Source: Pseudonocardia sulfidoxydans NBRC 16205 (lineage in GTDB: Bacteria; Actinomycetota; Actinomycetes; Mycobacteriales; Pseudonocardiaceae). From it: a DNA stretch of 49,402 bases. The notes under the pieces were generated by a model, which saw nothing but the letters and a program-made list of their open reading frames with translations, did no database searches and was not told the DNA's origin. The stretch's first letter is position 1. Each line of letters begins with the position of its first letter. The stretch covers positions 1-49,402 of the forward strand of contig NZ_BJVJ01000047.1 in NCBI RefSeq assembly GCF_007989085.1, written 5' to 3'. This document shows, one piece after another, positions 25,776 to 35,216 of this stretch. The translations under genes were made by a program, and so were the position numbers.

Positions 25776-28568
25776 ATGACCGCCCCCCAGGGAGACCCCT
25801 TGACCGGCCAGAACAACCGCTCCGACAGAAGCGGGCGTGTACACGTGATCCGTGACGGCCTCGCCGCGCACCTCCCGGACATCGATCCCGAGGAGACCGC
25901 GGAGTGGCTCGACTCCTTCGACGCGGTGCTCGACGAGGCGGGCCAGCAGCGCGCCCGCTACCTGATGCTGCGCATGCTGCAGCGTGCCCGTGAGCGACAT
26001 GTCGGCGTTCCGTCGCTGACGAGCACGGACTACGTCAACACCATCCCGACCGACCGGGAGCCGTGGTTCCCGGGCGACGAGGAGGCCGAGCGGGCCTACC
26101 GTCGCTGGATCCGGTGGAACGCGGCGATGACGGTGCATCGCGCGCAGCGGCCCGGGATCGGGGTCGGCGGGCACATCTCGAGCTACGCGTCGTCGGCGAC
26201 GTTGTACGAGGTCGGCTTCAACCACTTCTTCCGCGGCAAGCAGCATCCGGGCGGCGGGGACCAGATCTACATCCAGGGCCACGCCTCCCCCGGCATCTAC
26301 GCGCGCGCGTATCTGGAGGGCAGGCTGTCGGAGGACCGCCTGGACGGGTTCCGCCAGGAGCTGTCGCACGGGGGGCCGGGTCACGGGCTGCCGTCGTACC
26401 CGCACCCGCGGCTGATGCCGGACTTCTGGGAGTTCCCGACGGTGTCGATGGGCCTCGGCCCGATGAACGCGATCATGCAGGCGCGGTTCAACCGCTACCT
26501 GCGCGACCGCGGCGTGAAGGACACCTCCGACCAGCACGTGTGGGCGTTCCTGGGCGACGGCGAGATGGACGAGCCGGAGTCGCGGGGCCTCATCCACGTG
26601 GCCGCGACGGAGGCCCTGGACAACCTGACGTTCGTCGTCAACTGCAACCTGCAGCGTCTCGACGGGCCGGTGCGCGGCAACGGGAAGATCATCCAGGAGC
26701 TGGAGTCGTTCTTCCGGGGCGCGGGCTGGAACGTGATCAAGGTGATCTGGGGCCGCGAGTGGGACTCGCTGCTGCACGCGGACCGCGACGGCGCGTTGAT
26801 CAACCTGATGAACACGACGCCCGACGGCGACTACCAGACCTACAAGGCCAACGACGGCGCCTTCGTGCGTGAGCACTTCTTCGGTCGGGACCCGCGGACG
26901 AAGGACCTCGTCCATGACCTGTCCGACGCCCAGATCTGGGGCCTCAAGCGCGGTGGGCACGACTACCGCAAGGTGCACGCGGCCTATGCGGCGGCGATGG
27001 AGCACAACGGGCAGCCGACGGTCATCCTGGCGAAGACGATCAAGGGCTACGGCCTGGGTGCGCACTTCGCGGGCCGCAACGCCACGCACCAGATGAAGAA
27101 GCTGTCGCTGGACGACCTCAAGCAGTTCCGCGACGAGCAGCGCATCCCGATCAGTGACGCCGAGCTCGAGCGTGACCCGTACCTGCCCCCGTACTACCAC
27201 CCGGGCAAGGACGCGCCGGAGATCCGCTACATGGAGGACCGGCGCAAGGCCCTGGGTGGGCCGCTGCCGTCGCGGCGCACCTCGTCGAAGGCGCTCGTGC
27301 TGCCGGGCGACAAGGTCTACGAGGTGGCGCGCAAGGGATCCGGGAAGCAGGAGGCCGCCACGACGATGGCGTTCGTCCGCATCCTGCGCGAGCTGATCAA
27401 GACCGAGGAGCTCGGCGAGCGGTTCGTGCCGATCATCCCGGACGAGGCGCGCACGTTCGGGATGGACTCCATGTTCCCGACGCAGAAGATCTACAACCCG
27501 CACGGTCAGCAGTACACGTCGGTCGACGCGTCGCTCATGTTGGCGTACAAGGAGTCCGAGCAGGGCCAGATCCTGCACGAGGGCATCAACGAGGCCGGTT
27601 CGGTGGCCTCGTTCACCGCGGCGGGGACGTCGTACGCGACGCACGACGAGCCGATGATCCCGGTGTACGTCTTCTACTCGATGTTCGGTTTCCAGCGCAC
27701 GGGCGACTCGATCTGGGCCGCGGCCGACCAGATGGCGCGCGGTTTCCTGGTGGGCGCCACGGCCGGGCGGACGACGCTGACCGGGGAAGGGTTGCAGCAC
27801 AACGACGGGCACTCGGTGCTGCTGGCCGCGACGAACCCGGCGGTCGTGGCGTACGACCCGGCGTTCTCCTTCGAGGTCGCGCACATCGTCAAGGACGGGC
27901 TGCGCCGGATGTTCGGCGAGTCGCCCGAGAACGTCATTTACTACCTGACGGTCTACAACGAGCCGTACGTGCAGCCCGCCGAGCCGGCCGACGTCGACGT
28001 CGACGGCCTGCTGCGCGGCATCTACCGCTACGCGGCCTCGCCACGGGCCGAGGGCCCGCAGGTGCGCCTGCTGGCGTCGGGTGTGTCGCTGCCGTGGGCG
28101 TTGCAGGCCCGCGACATGCTGGCCGAGCAGTGGGGCGTGGGCGCCGAGGTGTGGTCGGTGACGTCGTGGGGCGAGCTGCGCCGCGACGGCGTCGATGCGG
28201 AGCGGCACAACCTGATCCACCCCGAGGAGGCGCCGAAGGTCCCGTACCTGCGGACGGCCCTGGAGGGCTCGGACGCGCCGGTCGTGGCGGTGTCGGACTG
28301 GATGCGTGCGGTCCCGGACCTGGTGCGCCAGTGGGTCCCCGCGCCGTTCACGACGCTGGGCACGGACGGCTTCGGGCTGTCGGACACCCGCCCGGCGGCG
28401 CGGCGGCACTTCGCGGTGGACGCCGAGTCGATCACGGTGGCCGCGTTGGGGTCGCTGTCCGCGCGGGGTGAGGTCGACCGTGGCGTCGTGGCCGAGGCCG
28501 CGGCGAAGTACGCGATCGACGACCCGCAGGCGGCGGGTCCGCAGACGTCGGACTCGGGCGTCGCCTGA
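25776..28568 (+). CDS. aceE: Pyruvate dehydrogenase E1 component, homodimeric type
   Basis: A 930-residue thiamine-diphosphate enzyme that decarboxylates pyruvate and passes the acetyl group to the E2 lipoyl domain. It matches mycobacterial AceE closely from [20 protein letters not shown] onward. The ThDP/Mg motif is GDGEMDEPE followed about 30 residues later by [11 protein letters not shown]; active-site histidines lie in GHISSYASS and [13 protein letters not shown] YIQGHASPG; the pyrimidine domain has [20 protein letters not shown] use the ATG at 25776; a TTG at 25800 has a better ribosome-binding site (AGGGAGA, 4 nt upstream) and loses only eight residues. A terminator follows at 28591. 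Confidence 0.97.
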   Translation: MTAPQGDPLTGQNNRSDRSGRVHVIRDGLAAHLPDIDPEETAEWLDSFDAVLDEAGQQRARYLMLRMLQRARERHVGVPSLTSTDYVNTIPTDREPWFPGDEEAERAYRRWIRWNAAMTVHRAQRPGIGVGGHISSYASSATLYEVGFNHFFRGKQHPGGGDQIYIQGHASPGIYARAYLEGRLSEDRLDGFRQELSHGGPGHGLPSYPHPRLMPDFWEFPTVSMGLGPMNAIMQARFNRYLRDRGVKDTSDQHVWAFLGDGEMDEPESRGLIHVAATEALDNLTFVVNCNLQRLDGPVRGNGKIIQELESFFRGAGWNVIKVIWGREWDSLLHADRDGALINLMNTTPDGDYQTYKANDGAFVREHFFGRDPRTKDLVHDLSDAQIWGLKRGGHDYRKVHAAYAAAMEHNGQPTVILAKTIKGYGLGAHFAGRNATHQMKKLSLDDLKQFRDEQRIPISDAELERDPYLPPYYHPGKDAPEIRYMEDRRKALGGPLPSRRTSSKALVLPGDKVYEVARKGSGKQEAATTMAFVRILRELIKTEELGERFVPIIPDEARTFGMDSMFPTQKIYNPHGQQYTSVDASLMLAYKESEQGQILHEGINEAGSVASFTAAGTSYATHDEPMIPVYVFYSMFGFQRTGDSIWAAADQMARGFLVGATAGRTTLTGEGLQHNDGHSVLLAATNPAVVAYDPAFSFEVAHIVKDGLRRMFGESPENVIYYLTVYNEPYVQPAEPADVDVDGLLRGIYRYAASPRAEGPQVRLLASGVSLPWALQARDMLAEQWGVGAEVWSVTSWGELRRDGVDAERHNLIHPEEAPKVPYLRTALEGSDAPVVAVSDWMRAVPDLVRQWVPAPFTTLGTDGFGLSDTRPAARRHFAVDAESITVAALGSLSARGEVDRGVVAEAAAKYAIDDPQAAGPQTSDSGVA

Positions 28569-28590
28569 GGACGGTCACGCGCTGTCGCCC

Positions 28591-28618
28591 GCCCCGGTGC
28601 CCGTGAGGGTGCCGGGGC
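28591..28618 (+). terminator. Terminator of aceE
   Basis: A 12-bp stem (two G-U pairs) with GTGA loop: GCCCCGGTGCCC with GGGTGCCGGGGC, starting 22 bp after the aceE stop. Confidence 0.7.
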
Positions 28619-28915
28619 GGTCGCGTGTGAGACGCCGGTCACCGTCGACGCACGTCCGGACACGGTGCGCGACGACCGCTCGGGAGCCTCGCGCGGGGGC
28701 CGTCGAATCGGCACCGAATGGTGCCCCCGACGGCGTTCGCCGGCACGAATCCACTGGTCATTGGCTCTCGGCATGAGGGCTGAGTCACGGTACGCTCCGC
28801 CCGACGCCGACCTCGCGTGATCGCGAACGGGGTCCCGACCCGGGCGCAGAACCCAGTGACCGGGCGGCGCGATGCCGGGGGCGAGTGCCCCGGCACAGGT
28901 ACGAGGAGAGCAAGA
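28619..28915 (+). other. Intergenic region with the cold-shock gene leader
   Basis: About 300 bp without a credible gene. It should hold the promoter and long 5' untranslated region of the cold-shock gene, which ends with a strong ribosome-binding site (GAGGAGAG at 28903-28910). I could not place the promoter or define an RNA structure with confidence. Confidence 0.5.
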
Positions 28916-29122
28916 ATGGCAGAGGGCACCGTCAAGTGGTTCAACAGCGAGAAGGGCTACGGCTTCCTCGCTCCTGACGGTGGTGGCGCGGACGTGTTCG
29001 TGCACTACTCGGCGATCCAGGTCAACGGCTACAAGAGCCTCGACGAGGGGCAGCGCGTCTCGTTCGACATCGAGCAGGGCCAGAAGGGCCCGCAGGCCAC
29101 CGGGGTCACCCCGATCGCCTGA
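28916..29122 (+). CDS. Cold-shock protein (CspA family)
   Basis: A 68-residue single cold-shock domain that binds single-stranded RNA and DNA and melts RNA structure. RNP1 is KGYGFLAP and RNP2 is VFVHYSAI; the start [11 protein letters not shown] and end [10 protein letters not shown] are typical. One difference from the common form is the short insertion GGGADVF after the first strand pair, usual in actinobacteria. It is monocistronic, with a terminator at 29184. Confidence 0.96.
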   Translation: MAEGTVKWFNSEKGYGFLAPDGGGADVFVHYSAIQVNGYKSLDEGQRVSFDIEQGQKGPQATGVTPIA

Positions 29123-29183
29123 TCGCGGCGGTCACCCGGCCCCGAGCACGTCTCCTCGACCGACCCCGTCCCATCTCCACTGT

Positions 29184-29212
29184 GGACCCGGACCTCGCCT
29201 GAGTCCGGGTCC
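29184..29212. terminator. Terminator between the cold-shock gene and pirin gene
   Basis: A perfect 10-bp stem, GGACCCGGAC with GTCCGGGTCC, with a 9-nt loop, lies between the convergent cold-shock and pirin genes. Confidence 0.75.
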
Positions 29213-29243
29213 GCAGCGGTGGCCGTGACCGGTCGGCGGGCGC

Positions 29244-30008
29244 TCAGCCCAGGGCCGAGTGCATCTCCCACACCAGTACTTCGGCGCCCTCGGCACCGGC
29301 GGTGATCCGCCGGCCCTCGGATGCCGTGATCCGGGCGGCGTCGCCCTCGGCGATGCGTCCGGCGCCCTCCAGCTCGGCGTCGCCACGTGCCACGAACAGG
29401 TGCACGTAGGGCGCGACTGGTAGCTGCGTCACGCCATGCGGGTGCAGCCGGGCCGCGTGCAGCGCGGCGTCGCGCTGTGCGATGGAGATCGCGCGATCCC
29501 CTGCGTGCCTGGGCATTCCGGAGGCGACGACGACGAGTCCGCCCGCGTCGAGCTCCGGGCCGATGTCGAGCTGCTCGTAGCCGGGCGTGATGCCCGCGGC
29601 GTCGGGCACGACCCACATCTGGACGAAGTGGACGTCGGTCGCGGGCGTGTGCGGGTCGGTGCGGAAGGCGTCGTTCTTCTCCGAGTGGAGGATGCCGCTG
29701 CCCGCGGACATCCGTTGCGCCAGACCGGGATGGATGACGCCCGTGTGCCCGGTGGAGTCCTGGTGGACCAGCGACCCCTCGAGCACCCAGGTGACGATCT
29801 CGGTGTCGCGGTGGGGGTGCGTCTCGAACCCGCTACCGGCCGTGACCCGGTCGTCGTTGCTCACGAGCAGCAGCCCGAAGTGGGTGTCGTCGGGGTCGTA
29901 GTGCGCCCCGAACGAGAAGCTGTGCCGGGAGTCGAGCCAGTCGATCTGGGTGTGGAGGCGGTCGTCGGCGCGCCGGACGAGGACGTCGTGCGTGGCGGGT
30001 CGGGTCAT
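29244..30008 (-). CDS. Pirin family protein (bicupin)
   Basis: A 254-residue bicupin of the YhhW/YhaK branch. The N-terminal cupin holds the metal-binding pattern FETHPHRDTEIVTWVLEG and the later His/Glu in GILHSEKN; the C-terminal cupin has lost its ligands, as is usual. Pirins of this branch can act as quercetinases in vitro or as redox sensors; the substrate here is unknown. The chosen ATG at 30008 follows AGGGGA and gives the usual family length. A second, distinct pirin is at 40202-41176. Confidence 0.9.
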   Translation of the reverse strand: MTRPATHDVLVRRADDRLHTQIDWLDSRHSFSFGAHYDPDDTHFGLLLVSNDDRVTAGSGFETHPHRDTEIVTWVLEGSLVHQDSTGHTGVIHPGLAQRMSAGSGILHSEKNDAFRTDPHTPATDVHFVQMWVVPDAAGITPGYEQLDIGPELDAGGLVVVASGMPRHAGDRAISIAQRDAALHAARLHPHGVTQLPVAPYVHLFVARGDAELEGAGRIAEGDAARITASEGRRITAGAEGAEVLVWEMHSALG

Positions 30009-30122
30009 CGTGTCGTCCCCTCGTCGTCGCACGGTCGCCGGTCGCGACCGTCGCACCCCGCGTTGCGCGGCTGTTGCACCGCCCGCGGTGCCGGGGCGAC
30101 GAGAACGATTGTGCCCGCCCGC

Positions 30123-31244
30123 TCAGCCCTCCTCGGGCCGGGCCGCCAACCCGGCCGACCATCGCTCCTCGACCCGGCCCAGCTTCCAGACGGCGAGTGC
30201 GACGGCCCACGTCAGCACGAACAGGCCGACCACGACGAAGCCGACGTTGTCGAGATCGAGACCCGCCACCCAGGCGAGCGGTCCCGACTCGACGCCGAGC
30301 TCGTCGGCGAACAGCGACAGCAGCTCGATCATGCCGATGACGAGGGCGACCGCCACGGACAGCGCGGTGATGGTGACGTTGTAGAACACCTTGCGGACGG
30401 GACGCAGGAACGCCCAGTCGTAGGCGAAGCACATGAAGGCGCCGTCGAGGGTGTCGAACAGGCACATCCCGGCCGCGAACAGCACCGGCAGCACCAGCAC
30501 GGCGTACCAGGGCAGCGCCCCGGCCGCGGCACCTCCGGCGATCACCAGCAGCGTGACCTCGCTGGCGGTGTCGAAGCCCAGCCCGAACAGCAGCCCCACC
30601 GGGTACATGTGGTGCGGCTCGCGGACAGCGCGCGTCGCCCGGCCGAGGACACGGTTCATCAGCCCGCGCTTGTCGAGGTGCTCCTGCAGCTGCGCCTCGT
30701 CGTAGCGGCCGCGACGCATGTCGCGGAACACCCGCAGGATCTGCACCAGGATCACGAGGTTGATCAGGCCGAGCAGGACCAGGAACAGCCCCGACACCCC
30801 GGTGCTGACGAGGCCGCCGATCTGCTTGAGCGAGGAGTCGTCGTCGGAGATCTCGCCGGCGATCGCCCGCACGCCCAGCGAGATCAGCGCGACCAGGACG
30901 AGCACCACAGTGGCGTGTCCGAGGGCGAACCAGAACCCCACCGACAGCGGCCGCGACCGTCCGGGCTCGCGCTCGGCGAGCAGCTTGCGGGTGGTGTTGT
31001 CGATCGCCGCGATGTGGTCGGCGTCGAAGGCGTGCCGCATCCCGAGCAGGTAGGCGGTCAGCCCGAGGCCGAGACCGAACGCGCCGGTGGAGCCGAGGTC
31101 GTAGTGCCGGGGCGCGACGAACACCGCCAGCACACCCCAGCCGACGACGGTGAGTGCGAGCAGCGCCACCGTCATGGCGACGACGGCGCGCCTCTCCGCG
31201 GACTGCAGCCGGACCCGGGTCCGGGCGGTGGCGGGCTGGCTCAT
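30123..31244 (-). CDS. Nickel/cobalt permease (NiCoT family)
   Basis: A 373-residue secondary transporter of the HoxN/NixA/NhlF family that imports Ni2+ and/or Co2+. The signature HAFDADHIAAIDNTTRK in helix II contains the metal-selecting HX4DH motif. Further signatures are GFWFALGHATVV, LLFGLGFDTASEV and FAAGMCLFDTLDGAFMCFAY; about eight membrane helices are visible. The ATG at 31244 is preceded by GAGAGGA. The organism has a B12-dependent ribonucleotide reductase (42086), so cobalt demand is plausible, but metal choice cannot be read from sequence. It is divergent from the PucR-type regulator gene. Confidence 0.93.
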   Translation of the reverse strand: MSQPATARTRVRLQSAERRAVVAMTVALLALTVVGWGVLAVFVAPRHYDLGSTGAFGLGLGLTAYLLGMRHAFDADHIAAIDNTTRKLLAEREPGRSRPLSVGFWFALGHATVVLVLVALISLGVRAIAGEISDDDSSLKQIGGLVSTGVSGLFLVLLGLINLVILVQILRVFRDMRRGRYDEAQLQEHLDKRGLMNRVLGRATRAVREPHHMYPVGLLFGLGFDTASEVTLLVIAGGAAAGALPWYAVLVLPVLFAAGMCLFDTLDGAFMCFAYDWAFLRPVRKVFYNVTITALSVAVALVIGMIELLSLFADELGVESGPLAWVAGLDLDNVGFVVVGLFVLTWAVALAVWKLGRVEERWSAGLAARPEEG

Positions 31245-31385
31245 CGACGTCCTCTCGTCCGCCCTCGGGGGCTCCACGCGGGCCGGTCCAGGAGAACAGC
31301 GACATCGGCTCGTCGACAACATTGAGCAGATGACCAGATGCATCGAAGCGGGCGGGTTCCGGACAGCCGGGAACGAACCTCCGAC

Positions 31386-31399
31386 GTGATATGCATCAC
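31386..31399. promoter_or_regulatory. Inverted repeat between the metal permease and PucR-type regulator genes
   Basis: GTGATATGCATCAC: perfect 5-bp arms (GTGAT/ATCAC) around ATGC, within an AT-richer patch of the 183-bp divergent gap. A candidate operator; the regulator is not identified. Confidence 0.4.
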
Positions 31400-31427
31400 T
31401 CATGCTCGCCCGTGCCATGCTTCGGCC

Positions 31428-32756
31428 GTGACGCCCGCGTCCGTGCCGACCGGCGCCCCCGTCTCCTCCGCGACCCTGCGCCGCCTCGAGCTCGGCGCCG
31501 GCGGCATCGCCGGGGCGTGCCTGGCCGCGATGGACCGCCGTCAGCCGTGGTTCCGCAAACTGCCCGCCGCGCTGCGCTCGGGCGTCCAGCTCGTCACCCA
31601 GACCGGGGTCGCGAACTTCGTCGGCTGGCTCGTCGCGACCGGGGGCGGGCCCACCCGCGCGTCGGAGCAGCCGGAGCCCACCGACCACACCGCCGCCGAC
31701 GTCGCGGTCGCCGTCGGCGGCGGTGGTGGCGGCGATGTGATCGGCGGCCACCCGGGCGCCGGATCGGTGCGGCTCACGGCCGAGGCGTTCCGCATCGCCC
31801 CGCGCGACCTCGCGCGCCGGCTCACCCTGCGCCAGACCGTCGAGCTCGTCCGCGTCGCCACCGACGTCCTCGAGGAGCGGCTGCCCCCGCTGGCCGCCGA
31901 CGACGCCGAGTTCCGCGTCCTGTCCGAGGCGGTGCTGCGGTTCGGGCGCGAGGTCGCGTTCGCCGCCGCCACCGCCTACGCCGGGGCCGCCGAGGACCGC
32001 GGCGCCTGGGACGCCCGGCTGGAGGCACTCGTCGTCGACGGCGTCGTGCGCGGGGACACCGGCGACGAGCTGGTGTCGCGGGCGTCGGCGCTGGGCTGGG
32101 ACCCGGCCGGACCGGTGCGGGTCGTCGTCGGGACGCCGCCGTCGGACCACGCGCCGGAGCGGCTCGGGGAACTGCGCCGCCGGGCCGGGCGGGCGGGCCG
32201 GTCCCTCCTGGTCGGGGCGCAGGGCAGCCGGCTCATCGTGCTGCTCTCCGACGCCGACCACGACGCCGACGACCTCACCGAGGTCCTCGCCGCGGTCGCG
32301 CTCGACTTCGGGCCGGGCCCGGTCGTTGTCGGGCCGCTCGCCGCCGACCTGCCGTCGGCACCCGCCAGCGCCCGTGACGCGCTGTCGGGGCTGCGCGCGG
32401 CGCCCGCCTGGCCGGAGGCGCCGCGTCCCGTCCCCGCCGACGACCTGCTGCCCGAGCGCGCCTTCTCCGGCGACCCGGAGGCCCACCGCCGGCTCGTCGA
32501 GACCGTCGTGACGCCGCTGGCCGAGGCCGGCGGCGAGCTGTGGCGCACCCTCGCCGCCTACCTCGACGGCGGCGGGTCACTGGAGGCGTGCGCGCGGGCA
32601 CTGTTCGTGCACCCAAACACCGTCCGCTACCGGCTGCGCAGGGTGAGTGACCTCACGGGCCGCTCCCCCGCCGACCCGCGGGACGCACAGGTCCTGCGCG
32701 CCGCGCTGCTGGCCGGGCGGCTCGCGGGCGCCGAGGCCGGGGCCGACCCGTCCTGA
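31428..32756 (+). CDS. fasR: PucR-family regulator of fatty-acid synthesis (FasR-like)
   Basis: A 442-residue regulator with an N-terminal ligand-binding-like region, a central GGDEF-like region and the C-terminal PucR-type HTH (LAAYLDGGGSLEACARALF, HPNTVRYRLRRVSDLTG). It stands directly upstream of fabD-fabH-acpP-fabF, the same order as Streptomyces, where the PucR-like FasR activates this operon; the assignment rests on that synteny. Gly-rich (GGGGGG near residue 97) and Ala-rich linkers suggest flexible segments. GTG at 31428 was chosen because upstream sequence has no coding character. 171 bp separate it from fabD. Confidence 0.85.
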   Translation: MTPASVPTGAPVSSATLRRLELGAGGIAGACLAAMDRRQPWFRKLPAALRSGVQLVTQTGVANFVGWLVATGGGPTRASEQPEPTDHTAADVAVAVGGGGGGDVIGGHPGAGSVRLTAEAFRIAPRDLARRLTLRQTVELVRVATDVLEERLPPLAADDAEFRVLSEAVLRFGREVAFAAATAYAGAAEDRGAWDARLEALVVDGVVRGDTGDELVSRASALGWDPAGPVRVVVGTPPSDHAPERLGELRRRAGRAGRSLLVGAQGSRLIVLLSDADHDADDLTEVLAAVALDFGPGPVVVGPLAADLPSAPASARDALSGLRAAPAWPEAPRPVPADDLLPERAFSGDPEAHRRLVETVVTPLAEAGGELWRTLAAYLDGGGSLEACARALFVHPNTVRYRLRRVSDLTGRSPADPRDAQVLRAALLAGRLAGAEAGADPS

Positions 32757-32842
32757 GCTGCGAAAGATCGGCCCCGGGGTTGCGACTCCTACAAACGACG
32801 GTCCCCCGACGTGGCGAGTCACCGGTCACATAGTCTGCGTCG

Positions 32843-32861
32843 TTGTGGAGAACCTCCAAAA
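32843..32861. promoter_or_regulatory. Inverted repeat upstream of fabD
   Basis: TTGTGGAG-AAC-CTCCAAAA, seven of eight arm positions matching, lies 67 bp before the fabD start. It is a candidate site for the PucR-type regulator, with no direct support. Confidence 0.35.
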
Positions 32862-32927
32862 GCCGCCCGCCGAGTTCGTGCGTGCCGCTATCCCGCGCGG
32901 ACACCTCACCGGTGTTCGCTGTCCGTC

Positions 32928-33860
32928 GTGATCGCGCTGCTCGCGCCGGGTCAGGGCTCCCAGACCCCCGGCATGCTGACCCCGTGGCTCGACGACCCCG
33001 GGGCCGAGGAGACCGTCGCCGCCTGGTCCGACGCCATCGGCCTCGACCTGCGACGCCTCGGCACCACGGCGGACGCCGACGAGATCAAGGACACCGCGGT
33101 CACGCAGCCCCTGGTCGTCGCGACCGCGCTGCTGGCCGCCGCGCGGCTCGGCGCCCACGTCACGCTGCCCGAGGCGAGCCCCGTCGCCGGGCACTCCGTC
33201 GGTGAGCTCGCCGCCGCCGCGATCGCCGGGGTACTCGGTACCGACGCCGCCGTCGCCCTCGCCGCGGTCCGCGGCCGCGAGATGGCCGCCGCGTGCGCGC
33301 TCGAACCGACCGGCATGAGCGCGACGCTGGGCGGGAACCCCGACGACGTGCTCGCGCGACTGTCCGAACTCGGCCTCGACCCGGCGAACCGCAACGGCGC
33401 CGGCCAGATCGTCGCGGCCGGACCGCTCGCCGCGCTCGAGGAGCTCGCCGCGAACCCCCCGGAGCGCGCCCGTGTCAAGGCGCTGCCCGTCGCCGGCGCC
33501 TTCCACACCCGGTTCATGGCCCCCGCCGAGGACGCGCTGCGCCAGCACGCCGCCTCCGTCGAGCCGGCCGACCCGAGCCGGCCGCTGCTGTCCAACGCGG
33601 ACGGCACCGTCGTCACCGACGGCGCCGAGGCGTTGCGCAGGCTCGTCTCCCAGGTGACCCGGCCCGTCCGCTGGGACGCCTGCATGTCCACGTTGCGTGA
33701 GAAGGGGGTGACCGCGGTGATCGAGCTGCCACCCGCGGGTGCACTGGTCGGACTGGTCAAGCGCGAGCTCAAGGGCACCGCGACGCTCGCCCTCAAGACC
33801 CCCGACGACCTCGACGCGGCCGCCGCCCTCGTCGCCGAGCACGCGGAGGCGCGGGCATGA
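32928..33860 (+). CDS. fabD: Malonyl-CoA:ACP transacylase
   Basis: A 310-residue enzyme that moves malonyl from CoA to acyl carrier protein, the entry step of type II fatty-acid synthesis. It has the start LLAPGQGSQTPGML, the nucleophile motif GHSVGE (Ser near residue 89), the malonyl-binding Arg in VRGREMAAAC, the catalytic His in AGAFHTRFM and the GA-rich end. The GTG at 32928 fits the family N-terminus. It is first in the fabD-fabH-acpP-fabF operon; the 73-bp gap to fabH holds a direct repeat. Confidence 0.96.
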   Translation: MIALLAPGQGSQTPGMLTPWLDDPGAEETVAAWSDAIGLDLRRLGTTADADEIKDTAVTQPLVVATALLAAARLGAHVTLPEASPVAGHSVGELAAAAIAGVLGTDAAVALAAVRGREMAAACALEPTGMSATLGGNPDDVLARLSELGLDPANRNGAGQIVAAGPLAALEELAANPPERARVKALPVAGAFHTRFMAPAEDALRQHAASVEPADPSRPLLSNADGTVVTDGAEALRRLVSQVTRPVRWDACMSTLREKGVTAVIELPPAGALVGLVKRELKGTATLALKTPDDLDAAAALVAEHAEARA

Positions 33861-33862
33861 GG

Positions 33863-33925
33863 GAGCGTCAGCGAGTGAATCATCGACACAGCGCCCGCGC
33901 GCAGCGCCGGCCGAGCGTCAGCGAG
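33863..33925 (+). repeat. Direct repeat GAGCGTCAGCGAG in the fabD-fabH gap
   Basis: Two exact copies of the 13-mer, at 33863-33875 and 33913-33925, 50 bp apart, flank the fabD-fabH spacer. Function unknown; it could be a dispersed genomic repeat. Confidence 0.85.
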
Positions 33926-33933
33926 GTCGTGCG

Positions 33934-34923
33934 ATGAGTGCCAGGTTGAGCCTCGCGCCGGTCGTCCCCGGCGCCCGCATCATCGGCATGGGCAGCTACC
34001 AGCCCGAGAAGATCGTCACCAACGACGACCTGGCCGAACGCGTCGAGACCAACGACCAGTGGATCCGTGACCGGGTCGGCATCGTCGAGCGTCGCGTCGC
34101 CGCCGACGACGAGCTGCTCGTCGCCATGGCCGCCGAGGCGGGCCGCCTCGCTGTCAAGGACGCCGGGATCGCACCGACCGACGTCGACACGGTCATCGTC
34201 GCCACCTGCACGATGCCGTACCCGATCCCCAACGCCGCCGCCCAGACCGCCGACCGGATCGGCATCGTCGCGCCCGGCGCCTTCGACCTCAACGCCGCCT
34301 GCGCGGGCTTCAGCTACGCGATGGGCACGGCCGCCGACCTCATCCGCGCGGGCTCGGCCCGCACCGCGCTCGTCATCGGCGCCGAGAAGCTCACCGACTG
34401 GCTCGACTGGGACGACCGCTCCACCTGCATCATCTTCGCCGACGGCGCCGGCGCGGCGGTCCTGTCCGCGGCCCCCGACGCCGAGTCGGTCGGCGTCGGC
34501 CCCGTCGCCTGGGGCTCGGCGGGCGACCTGCACGCCATGATCGAGGTCCGCCCGCACAACAACGCCCTCGCCCAGGAGGGCCAGGCGGTCTTCCGCTGGG
34601 CGACGACGAAGATCGCCCCGGTCGCCCTGCGCGCGATCGAGCTGGCCGGGCTCACCCCCGCCGACATCGACGTCCTCGTCCCGCACCAGGCCAACCTGCG
34701 GATCGTCGAGGCCGTCGCGAAGCGGTTGCGCGCCAAGGGCGCCCGCGAGGACATGGTCGTCGCCGACGACATCGTCCACTCGGGCAACACGTCGTCGGCG
34801 TCGATCCCGCTCGCCCTCGACCACATGCGCGCCGCCGGACGCATCAGGTCCGGCGACGTCGCCCTGCTCATCGGTTTCGGCGCCGGGCTGTCCTATGCGG
34901 GCCAGGTCGTCGTCTGTCCCTAG
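33934..34923 (+). CDS. fabH: 3-oxoacyl-ACP synthase III
   Basis: A 329-residue condensing enzyme that starts fatty-acid chains from acyl-CoA and malonyl-ACP. The Cys-His-Asn triad is visible: Cys in LNAACAGFSYAMG, His in VPHQANLRI and Asn in HSGNTSSASIP. The starting-group pocket cannot be read with confidence, but branched-chain primers are usual in this lineage. ATG at 33934 has no strong ribosome-binding site; it overlaps the end of the direct repeat region. Followed 50 bp later by acpP. Confidence 0.96.
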   Translation: MSARLSLAPVVPGARIIGMGSYQPEKIVTNDDLAERVETNDQWIRDRVGIVERRVAADDELLVAMAAEAGRLAVKDAGIAPTDVDTVIVATCTMPYPIPNAAAQTADRIGIVAPGAFDLNAACAGFSYAMGTAADLIRAGSARTALVIGAEKLTDWLDWDDRSTCIIFADGAGAAVLSAAPDAESVGVGPVAWGSAGDLHAMIEVRPHNNALAQEGQAVFRWATTKIAPVALRAIELAGLTPADIDVLVPHQANLRIVEAVAKRLRAKGAREDMVVADDIVHSGNTSSASIPLALDHMRAAGRIRSGDVALLIGFGAGLSYAGQVVVCP

Positions 34924-34973
34924 GATCGTCGACCGACGGACCTCCCACAGTTTCCCATCAGAAGGAGCACCCA

Positions 34974-35216
34974 GTGGCTGACAACGCCGAGATCCTCTCC
35001 GGCCTCGCCGAGATCGTCGAGGAGGTCGCCGGTATCGACGCCGGTGACGTCGCGGCCGAGAAGTCCTTCGTCGACGACCTCGACATCGACTCGCTGTCGA
35101 TGGTCGAGATCGCCGTCCAGGCCGAGGACAAGTTCGGTGTGAAGATCCCCGACGAGCAGCTCGCCGAGCTCAAGACGGTGGGCGACGCGGTGGACTACAT
35201 CGCGAAGAACCAGTGA
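34974..35216 (+). CDS. acpP: Acyl carrier protein
   Basis: An 80-residue acidic carrier protein. The phosphopantetheine Ser lies in DDLDIDSLSMVEI; the rest follows the four-helix ACP pattern. GTG start at 34974 preceded by AGAAGGAG. Its stop codon overlaps the fabF start. Confidence 0.97.
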   Translation: MADNAEILSGLAEIVEEVAGIDAGDVAAEKSFVDDLDIDSLSMVEIAVQAEDKFGVKIPDEQLAELKTVGDAVDYIAKNQ

